64,000 nt of DNA from Burkholderia cepacia (GTDB taxonomy: Bacteria; Pseudomonadota; Gammaproteobacteria; Burkholderiales; Burkholderiaceae), in contig NZ_CP073638.1 in the NCBI RefSeq assembly GCF_029962485.1, positions 2,976,001 through 3,040,000 of the forward strand, given 5' to 3'. The notes beneath the pieces are model-generated. The model saw only the letters and a program-made list of their open reading frames with translations, ran no database searches and was not told where the DNA came from. The position numbers were made by a program, and so were the translations under genes. Shown one piece after another: positions 17,656 through 26,664 of this stretch (position 1 is the stretch's first letter; every line of letters begins with the position of its first letter).

Positions 17656-18537
17656 ATGCCATCACTCCGGCAAATCCAGTATTTCCTGACCGTGGCGGAT
17701 CTCGGCGGCTTCACGCCGGCCGCGGGTGCGCTCCACGTCGCACAGTCGGCGCTCAGCCGGCAGATCGGCCAGCTCGAGGACGAACTCGGTTTCCCGCTGT
17801 TCGACCGTGCGCCAAGGGGCGTCCGGCTGACACCGGCCGGCGCGATCTATCGTGAACGCGTCGCGTCGATCCCGGCCACGCTGACGGCGGCTGCCGAAGA
17901 AGGCTCGCAGTTGTCGCGCGGCGAGGCGGGCGTACTGCGGCTGCTGCATTCCAGCACCGTCCCCGTCAGCAGCCTGATGCCCGATCTCGATCGCTTCATG
18001 AGCGAATGCCCGGGCGCGCGGGTCGATCTCGATCGTGCGTCGTCCGAGGATCAGGTGACTGAAATCGCGAACGGCCGTGCCGATGTCGGGGTCGTCCGCC
18101 TGCCGGTGCTGCGGCGCGATGCGCGCGTACGCTTCGTCGAACTGGCGGCCGAGCGCCTGTGCGTGGCGGTGCCTGCCGATCATCCGCTCGCGGGCCGCAA
18201 GCGCGTCGCGATTTCGCGGTTGCGGCGGGAGCCGTTCGTGTCGGCCGTGTATCGCGAGCGGGGCGGGCTGGCGCGCGTCGTGATCGATCTCTGCCTGAAA
18301 CGGGGCTTCGTACCGACAGCGGCCCGGATCGTGTCGCCGAAGACGTCGATGCTGAATCTCGTCGCGGCCGGGCGCGGCGTGGCGATCGTGCCGGAGCGGA
18401 TGGTGAGTCTCGGTATCGACGGCGCCGTGTTCGTGCCGCTTTCGGATGAAGACGCGAAGTCGGTGTGCGCGTTGGTGCTGCCGGTCGAGCCGACGGTGCT
18501 GGCGGAGGCGTTCGTGCGGGTGGTGACGGCCGCTTGA
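17656..18537 (+). CDS. LysR family transcriptional regulator
   Basis: DNA-binding regulator of 293 residues: N-terminal winged helix-turn-helix (residues 3-62, LRQIQYFLTVADLGGFTPAAG ... QSALSRQIGQLEDELGFPLF) and a substrate-binding-like effector domain (about 90-293). Such proteins usually control a divergent gene, here the YdcZ-type transporter, across 121 bases; the aldehyde dehydrogenase and amine operon further left are a less likely target. No effector can be read from the sequence. Confidence 0.88.
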   Translation: MPSLRQIQYFLTVADLGGFTPAAGALHVAQSALSRQIGQLEDELGFPLFDRAPRGVRLTPAGAIYRERVASIPATLTAAAEEGSQLSRGEAGVLRLLHSSTVPVSSLMPDLDRFMSECPGARVDLDRASSEDQVTEIANGRADVGVVRLPVLRRDARVRFVELAAERLCVAVPADHPLAGRKRVAISRLRREPFVSAVYRERGGLARVVIDLCLKRGFVPTAARIVSPKTSMLNLVAAGRGVAIVPERMVSLGIDGAVFVPLSDEDAKSVCALVLPVEPTVLAEAFVRVVTAA

Positions 18538-18573
18538 GGCCGGCGCATCGCTACCGTCACGATCCGCGCGACC

Positions 18574-18741
18574 TCAGACGCGGTATCCCGATTCGCGCAT
18601 CAACCGGCGCGATATATCGCCGCGCGGGCCTTCCGCGTCGAGTCGTGCGCGAAGCTGCGTGTCGGCCTTGCCGATCACGCCGCGGTGCATGAGCGCAACA
18701 AGGGCGAAAACGGCCACGACAAAGAGAGCGGTGAGGATCAT
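18574..18741 (-). CDS. Hypothetical 55-residue membrane protein
   Basis: Short gene giving one N-terminal transmembrane helix (MILTALFVVAVFALVALMH, residues 1-19) followed by a charged 36-residue cytoplasmic tail with several Arg. AGGA six to nine bases upstream of the ATG and the clear helix-plus-charged-tail design support translation. I do not recognise a family. It stands alone between the LysR gene and the carnitine operon promoter. Confidence 0.6.
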   Translation of the reverse strand: MILTALFVVAVFALVALMHRGVIGKADTQLRARLDAEGPRGDISRRLMRESGYRV

Positions 18742-18874
18742 GGGGTTCCTGGCTGGCCGGACGTGTTGAGGAGGCCAGCTTAGGGCCGATCCGCGGCACC
18801 CGGGGGTATGTCGGAAATCTGTCAGTGTCGCCGGGGCCCAATCGAAAGCCGCACGCCGCATCGGGGCAACCCGA

Positions 18875-18941
18875 TTTCCACTCGAAATCGCCTTAAACCC
18901 CCGCCCACCAAGCCTCAAGCAAAACATAGTGGTTTCCACTC
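18875..18941. promoter_or_regulatory. Repeated TTTCCACTC elements in the carnitine operon promoter region
   Basis: TTTCCACTC occurs at 18875-18883 and again at 18933-18941, 58 bases apart, on the same strand. The first lies inside an inverted repeat CGATTTC-N5-GAAATCG (18872-18890), the second inside AGTGG-TTT-CCACT (18928-18940). Both are 140-200 bases upstream of the caiX-like start, a suitable place for activator sites, for example for the GATase1-AraC regulator. Confidence 0.45.
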
Positions 18942-19078
18942 ATAGTCGCAAATAGTCAAGAACAGGTCGCCGGCGGTCTTCTCGCGGCGAATATGGCTCG
19001 TTACTTTTACTCCCACGATGCAGGCCGGCGCACACTCCGCGCACCGGCTGCCGCGAGACCAACCGGGAGAAACGAACC

Positions 19079-20032
19079 ATGAAGTCGACGAAGATCGCCG
19101 CGCTTGCCGCGGCCGTGCTGGCGACCGGCGCGTTCACGAACGCGGCGCTGGCCGAGACCGATGCCGCGACCTGCCGCACCGTGCGTTTCGCGGATATCGG
19201 CTGGACCGACATCACGTCGACCACGGCGCTCGCGTCGACCGTGTTCGAGGCGCTCGGCTACAAACCGACCACGACGATCGCGTCGGTGCCGATCTCGTTC
19301 GCCGGTCTGAAGAGCAAGCAGCTCGACGTGTCGCTCGGTTACTGGTGGCCGGTGCAGCAGAAGCAGTTGCAGCCGTTCCTCGACAGCAAGTCGATCAACG
19401 TCGTCGAACCGCCGAACCTGTCCGGCGCGAAGGCGACGCTCGCGGTGCCGAGCTACGAATACCAGGCCGGCCTGAAGACCTTCGAGGACATCGCGAAACA
19501 CCGCGCGGAACTCGACGGCAAGATCTACGGGATCGAGCCGGGCAGCAGCGCGAACGCGACGATCCAGAAGATGATCGACACGAACCAGTACGGGCTCGGC
19601 GGCTTCAAGCTCGTCGAGTCGAGCGAGGCCGGGATGCTGGTGACGGTCGAGCGCGCGATCCGCGAGAAGAAGTGGGTCGTTTTTCTTGGGTGGGAGCCGC
19701 ACCCGATGAACATCCAGCTCAGCATGAACTACCTGTCCGGCGGCGATGCGTCGTTCGGGCCGAACTACGGCGAAGCGCGCGTGTACACGCTGACGGCGCC
19801 CGACTTCATTTCGCGCTGCCCGAACGCGGGCAAGCTCGTCACGAACCTGCGCTTCTCGACGCAGCTCGAGAACCAGCTGATGCAGTCGGTGATGAACAAG
19901 ACGAAGCCGGCCGAGGCCGCGAAGGCCTACCTGAAGAAGAATCCGCAGGTGCTCGATCCGTGGCTCGCGGGCGTCAAGACGTTCGACGGCAAGGACGGCC
20001 TGCCTGCCGTGAAGGCGTATCTCGGCCTGTGA
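19079..20032 (+). CDS. caiX: Carnitine/betaine-type ABC substrate-binding protein (CaiX-like)
   Basis: Periplasmic OpuAC-type binding protein of 317 residues; signal peptide 1-25 (AALAE). It heads the carnitine operon, so carnitine or gamma-butyrobetaine is the likely ligand, as for Pseudomonas CaiX, which shares a core ABC transporter encoded elsewhere. Pocket residues Trp42, Asp44, Trp89 and Trp205 are kept relative to the ChoX-like paralogue at 1316-2281, but the aromatic residue at that protein's position 121 is Ala119 here, which would widen the pocket. GGGAGA at 19065-19070 precedes the ATG. No permease or ATPase gene accompanies it. Confidence 0.86.
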   Translation: MKSTKIAALAAAVLATGAFTNAALAETDAATCRTVRFADIGWTDITSTTALASTVFEALGYKPTTTIASVPISFAGLKSKQLDVSLGYWWPVQQKQLQPFLDSKSINVVEPPNLSGAKATLAVPSYEYQAGLKTFEDIAKHRAELDGKIYGIEPGSSANATIQKMIDTNQYGLGGFKLVESSEAGMLVTVERAIREKKWVVFLGWEPHPMNIQLSMNYLSGGDASFGPNYGEARVYTLTAPDFISRCPNAGKLVTNLRFSTQLENQLMQSVMNKTKPAEAAKAYLKKNPQVLDPWLAGVKTFDGKDGLPAVKAYLGL

Positions 20033-20093
20033 TGGCCGGCGCCCGCGCCACCCCTGCAATGCGACACAACCCGAATCAAGCGAGGCACCCAGC

Positions 20094-21023
20094 ATGAACC
20101 ACGAAGTCATCATCACCTGCGCCGTCACCGGCGCGGGCGATACGGTCGGCAAGCATCCGGCGATTCCGGTCACGCCGAAGGAAATCGCGGCGGCCGCGAT
20201 CGAAGCCGCGAAGGCCGGCGCCACCGTCGCGCACTGCCACGTGCGCGATCCGCAGACGGGCCGCGGCAGCCGCGACCCGAACCTGTACCGCGAAGTGGTC
20301 GACCGCATCCGCTCGGCCGACGTCGACGTGATCATCAACCTGACGGCCGGCATGGGCGGCGATCTCGAGATCGGCCCGGGCGAAGACCCGATGCGCTTCG
20401 GCAAGGGCACCGACCTGGTCGGCGGCCTCACGCGCCTCGCGCACGTCGAGGAGCTGCTGCCCGAGATCTGCACGCTCGACTGCGGCACGCTGAATTTCGG
20501 CGACGGCGATTACATCTACGTGTCGACGCCCGCGCAACTGCGCGCCGGCGCGAAGCGCATCCAGGAACTCGGCGTGAAGCCGGAACTGGAGATCTTCGAT
20601 ACGGGCCATCTGTGGTTCGCGAAGCAGCTGCTGAAGGAAGGCCTGCTCGACGATCCGCCGCTGTTCCAGCTGTGCCTCGGCATTCCGTGGGGCGCACCGG
20701 CCGATACGGGCACGATGAAGGCGATGGTCGACAACCTGCCGCCGGGCGCGCACTGGGCTGGCTTCGGGATCGGCCGCATGCAGATGCCGATGGTCGCGCA
20801 GGCGATGCTGCTCGGCGGCCACGTGCGCGTGGGCCTCGAAGACAACATCTGGCTCGATCGCGGTGTGCATGCGACCAACGGCACGCTCGTCGAACGCGCC
20901 CGCGAGGTCATCGAACGGCTCGGCGGCCGCGTGCTGACACCGGCCGAAGGCCGCCGCAAGCTCGGCCTGCCGGCGCGCGGCGAGCGTCCGCTCGAACGTC
21001 GAGCGATCGCCGAATTCGCGTGA
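20094..21023 (+). CDS. cdhC: BKACE enzyme: dehydrocarnitine cleavage (CdhC-like)
   Basis: Zinc-dependent beta-keto acid cleavage enzyme of 309 residues with a TIM-barrel fold. In carnitine pathways it reacts 3-dehydrocarnitine with acetyl-CoA to give betainyl-CoA and acetoacetate. Zinc ligands fit His47, His49 (HCHVRD) and Glu249 (GLEDN). The [16 protein letters not shown] stretch is typical of BKACE proteins. It lies between the binding protein and carnitine dehydrogenase genes, which identifies the substrate better than the fold does. Confidence 0.9.
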   Translation: MNHEVIITCAVTGAGDTVGKHPAIPVTPKEIAAAAIEAAKAGATVAHCHVRDPQTGRGSRDPNLYREVVDRIRSADVDVIINLTAGMGGDLEIGPGEDPMRFGKGTDLVGGLTRLAHVEELLPEICTLDCGTLNFGDGDYIYVSTPAQLRAGAKRIQELGVKPELEIFDTGHLWFAKQLLKEGLLDDPPLFQLCLGIPWGAPADTGTMKAMVDNLPPGAHWAGFGIGRMQMPMVAQAMLLGGHVRVGLEDNIWLDRGVHATNGTLVERAREVIERLGGRVLTPAEGRRKLGLPARGERPLERRAIAEFA

Positions 21024-21109
21024 GTTCTTTCGCTGACCGATACGACACGGCGGCATGCGCACCGGCGCGGCCGCCCACCGATTTCCCCTGATTTGAAGGA
21101 TGCGTTGAC

Positions 21110-22075
21110 ATGGCTGTGAAGACCGACATCAAGACGTTCGCCGCCATCGGCACCGGCGTGATCGGCAGCGGGTGGATTTCCCGTGCGCTCTCGCACGGTC
21201 TCGACGTGGTCGTGTGGGACCCCGCGCCGGGCGCGGAAGAACGGTTGCGCGCGAACGTCGCGAACGCGTGGCCCGCGCTCGAACGCGTCGGCCTCGCGCC
21301 GGGCGCCGACCCCGCACGGCTGCGCTTCGTCGAGACGATCGAGGCGTGTGTCGCCGATGCCGATTTCATCCAGGAAAGCGCGCCCGAGCGCGAGGCGCTG
21401 AAGCTCGAACTGCACGAACAGATCAGCCGCGCGGCGAAACCCGACGCGATCATCGCGTCGTCGACGTCGGGGCTGCTGCCGACGGATTTCTATGCGCGGG
21501 CGACGCATCCGGAGCGCTGCGTGGTCGGCCACCCGTTCAATCCCGTCTACTTGCTGCCGCTCGTCGAGGTGCTCGGCGGCGCGCGCACGTCGCCGGAAGC
21601 CGTGGAAGGCGCGATGGAGATCTATCGCAAGCTCGGCATGCGGCCGCTGCACGTGCGCAAGGAGGTGCCGGGCTTCATCGCCGATCGCCTGCTCGAAGCG
21701 TTGTGGCGCGAGGCGCTGCACCTGGTCAACGAAGGCGTCGCGACGACCGGCGAGATCGACGATGCGATCCGTTTCGGCGCGGGCATCCGCTGGTCGTTCA
21801 TGGGCACGTTCCTGACCTACACGCTGGCCGGTGGCGACGCGGGCATGCGACACTTCATGCAGCAGTTCGGCCCTGCGCTCGAACTGCCATGGACGAAGCT
21901 GGTCGCGCCGACGTTGACCGACGCGCTGATCGACAGCGTCGTCGAAGGCACGACCGAACAGCAGGGCACGCGCAGCATCAAGGAGCTCGAACGCTATCGC
22001 GACGAGTGCATCACCGAGGTGCTGAAATCGATCGCCGCGGTGAAGGCGCGGCACGGGATGCGATTCGAGGATTAA
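21110..22075 (+). CDS. cdhA: L-carnitine 3-dehydrogenase
   Basis: Cytoplasmic NAD-dependent dehydrogenase of 321 residues in the 3-hydroxyacyl-CoA dehydrogenase superfamily, oxidising L-carnitine to 3-dehydrocarnitine. The N-terminal Rossmann motif GTGVIGSGW lies near residues 12-20 with acidic Asp after VVVWD for NAD preference; the [14 protein letters not shown] block with catalytic His and the C-terminal helical domain (about 190-321) follow. The 86-base gap after cdhC has no terminator. The order caiX-cdhC-cdhA-cdhB matches the Pseudomonas carnitine cluster as I remember it. Confidence 0.92.
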   Translation: MAVKTDIKTFAAIGTGVIGSGWISRALSHGLDVVVWDPAPGAEERLRANVANAWPALERVGLAPGADPARLRFVETIEACVADADFIQESAPEREALKLELHEQISRAAKPDAIIASSTSGLLPTDFYARATHPERCVVGHPFNPVYLLPLVEVLGGARTSPEAVEGAMEIYRKLGMRPLHVRKEVPGFIADRLLEALWREALHLVNEGVATTGEIDDAIRFGAGIRWSFMGTFLTYTLAGGDAGMRHFMQQFGPALELPWTKLVAPTLTDALIDSVVEGTTEQQGTRSIKELERYRDECITEVLKSIAAVKARHGMRFED

Positions 22076-22085
22076 AGGACAGGCG

Positions 22086-22574
22086 ATGACCGGCGATACC
22101 CCGCTGACGATTTACCGCGACGTGGTGCGGCCCGAATGGGTCGACTACAACGGCCACCTGCGCGATGCGTTCTACCTGCTGATCTTCAGCTTCGCGACCG
22201 ATGCGTTGCTCGATCGCATCGGGCTCGACGACGCCGCGCGTCGCGAGCGGGGGCGTTCGGTCTACACGCTCGAAGCGCACGTGAACTACCTGCACGAGAT
22301 CAAGGAAGGCACGCAGGTGCGCGTCGATGCGCGCGTGCTCGCGCACGACGCAAAGCGGCTGCACCTGTATCTCGAACTGTTCGCGCAAGGGCATGACGAC
22401 GCGGTATCGGCGAGCGAGCAGATGCTGCTGCACGTCGATACGCGCGACGGTGCGAAATCGGCGCCGTTCGACGAAGACGTGGCCGCGCGTGTGGCGGCGC
22501 TGCATGCGTTGCAGCGCGATTGCGCGGCGCCTGCGTATGCGGGCCGCGTGATCGGCTTGCCGCCGCGCCGCTAG
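22086..22574 (+). CDS. cdhB: Betainyl-CoA thioesterase, hot-dog fold
   Basis: Thioesterase of 162 residues of the 4-hydroxybenzoyl-CoA thioesterase-like hot-dog superfamily, expected to release glycine betaine and CoA from betainyl-CoA. The VRPEWVDYNGHLRDAFYLLIF block near residues 16-36 holds the usual Asp/Asn-Gly-His active-site surroundings. It follows cdhA by ten bases. The substrate is inferred from position in the carnitine operon. Confidence 0.88.
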   Translation: MTGDTPLTIYRDVVRPEWVDYNGHLRDAFYLLIFSFATDALLDRIGLDDAARRERGRSVYTLEAHVNYLHEIKEGTQVRVDARVLAHDAKRLHLYLELFAQGHDDAVSASEQMLLHVDTRDGAKSAPFDEDVAARVAALHALQRDCAAPAYAGRVIGLPPRR

Positions 22575-22624
22575 CGGCGATCTTTACCCTTCACCTTTCA
22601 ACTTTTGACTGCGGAGCGCGCACG

Positions 22625-23581
22625 ATGCTCGAACCGGAAATCGCAGCGTTCGTCGCCGCTGTCGACGCGTGGTATCCGGCCGATGCGGCGGCGCGCTCGC
22701 CCGACGAGCAGCGCCGCCTCTACGACCGCTTCGCGGCCGAATGGACGCCGGCCGCGCTGCCGGCCGGCATCGTGCAGCAGGACGCCGTGTGGCACGCGCC
22801 GGACGGGCGCGCGATCGCGCTGCGGCGCTACACGTCCGCACACCGCATATCGCGCGGCACGGTGCTGTTTTTTCACGGCGGCGGCTTCGTCGTCGGCTCG
22901 CTCGACAGTCATGCGCTGATCACGGCGCAACTGGCGGCCGACACGGAGCTCGACGTGATCGCCGTCGATTATCGTCTGGCGCCCGAACACCGCGCGCCGG
23001 CCGCGCTCGAAGATTGCCTGGAAGTCACGCGTGCCGCACGCGACGCACGCTGGCCGTTCGGGCCGTGCGTGCACCCGTTGACGCTCGCGGGCGACAGCGC
23101 GGGCGGGATGCTCGCGGCGGCCGTGGCTACCGCGCTGCGCGATGCGGGCGAACGCAACGTCGACGGCATCGCGCTCGTCTATCCGATGCTCGGCTTCGAA
23201 CCGCAATCGCCCGCCCGCGAAGCGGAAGCGCACGCGCCGATGCTGACGCTCGACGACGTTCACCGCTATCGCGAACTGTACTGGGATGGCGACTTGTCGG
23301 ACGTGCTGCGGAACGACAACCCGCTGTTGCGCGCGTCGGCGCCGCTGGAAGCGCTGCGTTTCGACGGCTTGCCGCCGGTGCTCGCGATCGGTGCGGAACA
23401 CGATCCGCTGCGCGACGACGCACGCGTGTACGTCGAACGAATTCGCGCGGCCGGCGGGGTCGCGCATGACTGGATGGGAGAAGGACTGGTGCACGGCTGC
23501 TGGCGCGCGCTCGGGACGAGCCCGCAGGCCGCACGCATGCATCGGATGGTCGGCGGTTTTTTGCTCGCACCACACGCGTAG
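22625..23581 (+). CDS. Alpha/beta hydrolase, HSL family, probable acylcarnitine esterase
   Basis: Esterase of 318 residues. Oxyanion motif HGGGF (84-88), nucleophile Ser158 in GDSAGG, and candidate Asp and His in GAEHDPLRDD and GLVHGCW complete a catalytic triad. In Pseudomonas a hydrolase gene at this position (hocS) cleaves short-chain O-acylcarnitines to free carnitine; the same role is likely here, but I cannot confirm orthology. The ATG at 22625 begins the conserved part. Confidence 0.84.
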   Translation: MLEPEIAAFVAAVDAWYPADAAARSPDEQRRLYDRFAAEWTPAALPAGIVQQDAVWHAPDGRAIALRRYTSAHRISRGTVLFFHGGGFVVGSLDSHALITAQLAADTELDVIAVDYRLAPEHRAPAALEDCLEVTRAARDARWPFGPCVHPLTLAGDSAGGMLAAAVATALRDAGERNVDGIALVYPMLGFEPQSPAREAEAHAPMLTLDDVHRYRELYWDGDLSDVLRNDNPLLRASAPLEALRFDGLPPVLAIGAEHDPLRDDARVYVERIRAAGGVAHDWMGEGLVHGCWRALGTSPQAARMHRMVGGFLLAPHA

Positions 23582-23603
23582 CGGGCGTTTCCGGGAGGCA
23601 ACG

Positions 23604-24803
23604 ATGCAGGCAGCAGTGCAACACCGTATCGAGGACTGGCGGACGTTTTCGGTCGACGCGGCCATCGCGGCGGCGACGATCGGCAATGGCGCGGTGGACG
23701 TCGAGTGGAGCGACGCGCGACGATCGCCGTTCCATTTCGACTGGCTGCGCGACAACTGCCCGTGTTCCGCGTGCGTGCATGCGCTCACGCGCGAGCAAGT
23801 GTTCGAGATTGCCGATGCGCGCGAGGATCTGTCGGCGCTCACCGTGCAGGTCGAAACCGACGGTGCGCTGCATGTCGAGTGGAACGACGGGCATCGCAGC
23901 GCGTGGTCGCCGGGCTGGTTGCGGGCGCATGCGTACGACGATGCGTCGCGGGCGGAGCGTCTGGCCGCGCACGGGCGGCACGTATGGGCCGGCGACGATG
24001 CAACGGCGATCGGCGTATTCGCTTGGCGCGACGTGATGGAGGACGACGGTGCACTGCTCGCCTGGCTCGCCGCGCTGCAGCGCACGGGGCTGACGCTCGT
24101 CGAAGGCGTGCCGGCCGAGCGCGGCCGCGTCGACGAGATTGCGCGCCGCATCGGCCTGATCCGCGAAAGCAATTTCGGTGTGCTGTTCGACGTCGAATCG
24201 AAACCGCGCCCGGACAGCAATGCGTATACGTCGCTGAACCTGCCGCCGCATACCGACCTGCCGACACGCGAGTTGCAGCCGGGCGTGCAGTTCCTGCATT
24301 GCCTGGCCAACGAAGCGACGGGCGGCGACAGCATCTTTCTCGACGGCTTTGCACTTGCCGATGCGCTGCGGCGCGAGCATCCGGCCGATTTCGAACAACT
24401 GGCGTCGACGCCGTTCGAGTTCTGGAACAAGAGTGCGAACAGCGACTACCGCTGTTCGGCGCCGGTGATCGGGCTCGATGCGCGCGGCAACGTCACGGAA
24501 GTGCGCGTCGCGAACTTCCTGCGCGGGCCGCTCGATGCGCCGGCCGGCTCGGTTGCGGCCGTCTATCGCGCGTACCGGCGGTTCCTCGCGCTCGCGCGCG
24601 AGCCGCGCTTGCGTGTACACCGCCGGCTGCGGGCGGGCGACATGTGGGCGTTCGACAACCGGCGCGTGCTGCATGCGCGTACCGAGTTCGATCCGTCGAC
24701 CGGCCGCCGGCACCTGCAGGGCTGTTACGTCGACCGCGACGAATTGCTGTCGCGCTGGCGCGTGCTGTCGCGATCGGCGTCTGCCACGGCCGCGGTGCGC
24801 TGA
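23604..24803 (+). CDS. Gamma-butyrobetaine dioxygenase
   Basis: Fe(II)/2-oxoglutarate hydroxylase of 399 residues that converts gamma-butyrobetaine to L-carnitine. The N-terminal zinc site is visible as Cys52, Cys54, Cys57 (NCPCSAC) and His97 (WNDGHRSAW). The catalytic iron triad is His216 and Asp218 (HTD) plus His357 (VLHART), with a C-terminal Arg (TGRRH) to bind 2-oxoglutarate. GGGAGG at 23593-23598 sets the ATG, 22 bases after the esterase gene. Its presence lets the operon accept gamma-butyrobetaine as well as carnitine. Confidence 0.92.
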   Translation: MQAAVQHRIEDWRTFSVDAAIAAATIGNGAVDVEWSDARRSPFHFDWLRDNCPCSACVHALTREQVFEIADAREDLSALTVQVETDGALHVEWNDGHRSAWSPGWLRAHAYDDASRAERLAAHGRHVWAGDDATAIGVFAWRDVMEDDGALLAWLAALQRTGLTLVEGVPAERGRVDEIARRIGLIRESNFGVLFDVESKPRPDSNAYTSLNLPPHTDLPTRELQPGVQFLHCLANEATGGDSIFLDGFALADALRREHPADFEQLASTPFEFWNKSANSDYRCSAPVIGLDARGNVTEVRVANFLRGPLDAPAGSVAAVYRAYRRFLALAREPRLRVHRRLRAGDMWAFDNRRVLHARTEFDPSTGRRHLQGCYVDRDELLSRWRVLSRSASATAAVR

Positions 24804-24910
24804 TCGGCGCACCCGGCTTCATCACGCATACCCGACCAGGAAAAAGCACCCGGACGCACAGCGCCCGGGCGAAGCCACCCGCTGCCGGGCGGCGGAGGTA
24901 TGCGTTTCAC

Positions 24911-24941
24911 AAAAAAGACGAGCCCCGCGAAGGGGCTCGTC
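24911..24941 (-). terminator. Intrinsic terminator of the DUF4148 gene
   Basis: GACGAGCCCC (24917-24926) pairs perfectly with GGGGCTCGTC (24932-24941) around GCGAA. The six A residues at 24911-24916 become a T-tract on the minus strand, so it ends leftward transcription from the small gene at 24996-25295. It may also stop rightward transcripts of the carnitine operon less efficiently. Confidence 0.88.
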
Positions 24942-24995
24942 CTGACTGCCTTGCTTCATCGCGCGATGCGCGGCGCCCGCCGAGGGCGCATCGGC

Positions 24996-25295
24996 TTACT
25001 GGCCGAAGAAGATCGAGTCGCGTGCGTTCGACGATGCGGCTGCCGGGGCGCCCGAGTGGACGAGCGGAGCCGGCTGAGCGCCGTAGCCGCTGGTGTCGGC
25101 ACCATGAACACGCGCTTCGGCGCTCTGGATATCGTTCGGGTAATACGGGCTCGACACGCCCGGCTTGTAGCCGGCTTGTTCGAGCTGGACCAGTTCGCCG
25201 CGCACTTGAGCGCGGGTCACGGTGCTTTGAGCGAATGCGCCGAACGAAGCGGACAGGGCGACAGCGGCAACAACTGCGGAAACGAGCGATTTCAT
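24996..25295 (-). CDS. DUF4148 family exported small protein
   Basis: Protein of 99 residues with a signal peptide (residues 1-22, MKSLVSAVVAAVALSASFG...) and the DUF4148 pattern TRAQVRGELVQLEQAGYKPG, abundant in Burkholderia and of unknown function. GGAGGT nine bases before the ATG at 25295 is a near-perfect ribosome site. It is monocistronic with its own terminator. A periplasmic or envelope stress role is often suspected for the family but not shown here. Confidence 0.87.
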   Translation of the reverse strand: MKSLVSAVVAAVALSASFGAFAQSTVTRAQVRGELVQLEQAGYKPGVSSPYYPNDIQSAEARVHGADTSGYGAQPAPLVHSGAPAAASSNARDSIFFGQ

Positions 25296-25510
25296 GGTGA
25301 CCTCCGGGTGTTTTATTGAGTTCGCTCTCGACTCCATGTCTTAAGCGATTGATCAAATCTTAGTCACCGGAGGGTTCAGGGTAAACGCTGAATTTGACGA
25401 TAGATTGTTTCCTGCGCGGTAACAGTGGCGCGGCGATTCAGTCTTTCAACGGGCTTTCTTTTCGGTCTGTGCAATAAGTATGAAGAATATTGCGGGCGGC
25501 GGCGCGCGGT

Positions 25511-26497
25511 TCAGCGTGCTTCGGCCGCCGTGTCGAACGGCCGGCCCGCCGCGCGTCCGGCGGGCGCGCCCGAACTGAGGAAGCGCACGCCCGTCGCGGC
25601 TTCCGACGCCTCCCACAGCAGCGCCGCCGAGGCCACGTCGCGCGCCGAGCGCGGCACGCTCGCGGCCGCAGGCAGCCCGCGCGACTCGAACCAGCCGGAT
25701 GGCCCGATGTACGCGCCACCGGCGAGATCGGGTGACGTTGCCGCATGAATCGCGGGCAGCGCACCCTGGTCGGCCGGCTGCGCGAGATAGCGGTTCGCCG
25801 CACGCATCAACGCGGCGCGCGCGGGCGAGCTGTCCATCGCTGGGCCCGCGAACTGCAGGTTGGTCGCCGCGTAGCCGGGGTGCGCGGCCACGCTGATTCC
25901 CGCGAACGCGGCGCGCTCGAAACGGCGCTGCAGCTCGATCGCGAACACGAGGTTCGCGAGCTTGCTGTCGCAATAGGCGAGATAACGGTTGTAGCGGTGC
26001 TCGCCGCGCAGGTCGTCGACGCGAATCCGGCCGCCGCGGTTGAAGCCGCTCGACATCGTCACGACGCGCGCCCGCCGTGCGGCGCGCAACGCGGGCAGCA
26101 GATGGCCGGTCAGCGCGAAATGGCCGAGGTGGTTGGTGCCGAACTGCATCTCGAAGCCGTCGCGCGTATGGCGCAGCGGCAGGAACATCACGCCGGCGTT
26201 GTTGCAGAGGATGTCGACGCGGCCGTGGCGTTCAGCGATGGTGCTCGCAAAGCGTTCGATCGACGCGAGATCGGCGAGGTCGAGCGGATCGACTTCGACA
26301 CGAGCATCGGGGTGGCGTTGGCGGATCGCATCGGCCGCCTGGGTGGCGCGCCCGGCGTCGCGGCAGCCCATCACGACCGTCGCGCCTTTCGCGGCCAGCG
26401 TTTCCGCGAGCTGCCAGCCGAGACCGCTGTTGGCGCCGGTCACGACCGCGACCTTGCCGCCCTGCGCCGGGACGTGGCGCGCACTCCATGCATGCAT
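25511..26497 (-). CDS. SDR family oxidoreductase (WWOX/retinol dehydrogenase-like)
   Basis: NAD(P)-dependent short-chain dehydrogenase of 328 residues. The TGANSGLGWQLAE cofactor motif lies near residues 19-31, CNNAGVM near 97-103, the catalytic YCDSK motif about residue 183. The long C-terminal part after HPGYAATNLQ resembles the retinol-dehydrogenase-like branch. The start at 26497 has GGAGA at suitable distance; an ATG at 26509 is upstream. The substrate is unknown. A 26-bp inverted repeat lies 41 bases upstream and probably binds a regulator. Confidence 0.87.
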   Translation of the reverse strand: MHAWSARHVPAQGGKVAVVTGANSGLGWQLAETLAAKGATVVMGCRDAGRATQAADAIRQRHPDARVEVDPLDLADLASIERFASTIAERHGRVDILCNNAGVMFLPLRHTRDGFEMQFGTNHLGHFALTGHLLPALRAARRARVVTMSSGFNRGGRIRVDDLRGEHRYNRYLAYCDSKLANLVFAIELQRRFERAAFAGISVAAHPGYAATNLQFAGPAMDSSPARAALMRAANRYLAQPADQGALPAIHAATSPDLAGGAYIGPSGWFESRGLPAAASVPRSARDVASAALLWEASEAATGVRFLSSGAPAGRAAGRPFDTAAEAR

Positions 26498-26537
26498 GTC
26501 TGTCTCCATCGGCACGGCCGAGCGGCCGCGACACGTA

Positions 26538-26563
26538 ATCGTTACATTGCGTGGTGTAACGAT
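26538..26563. promoter_or_regulatory. Inverted repeat upstream of the SDR gene (probable repressor operator)
   Basis: ATCGTTACA (26538-26546) and TGTAACGAT (26555-26563) are perfect 9-bp arms separated by 8 bases. The position, 41 bases before the start codon, suits a TetR- or MarR-type repressor overlapping the promoter. No such regulator is encoded next to it in the window. Confidence 0.65.
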
Positions 26564-26664
26564 AGTGCGGGCGGACGTGACAGACAAGCGGGGGAATTAG
26601 ACCGGTGCTTCTAGGGCGGGCGCAGTGCGTGGCGCGGTGGGCCCCGGCGCTCGGCCGGCAGGTT

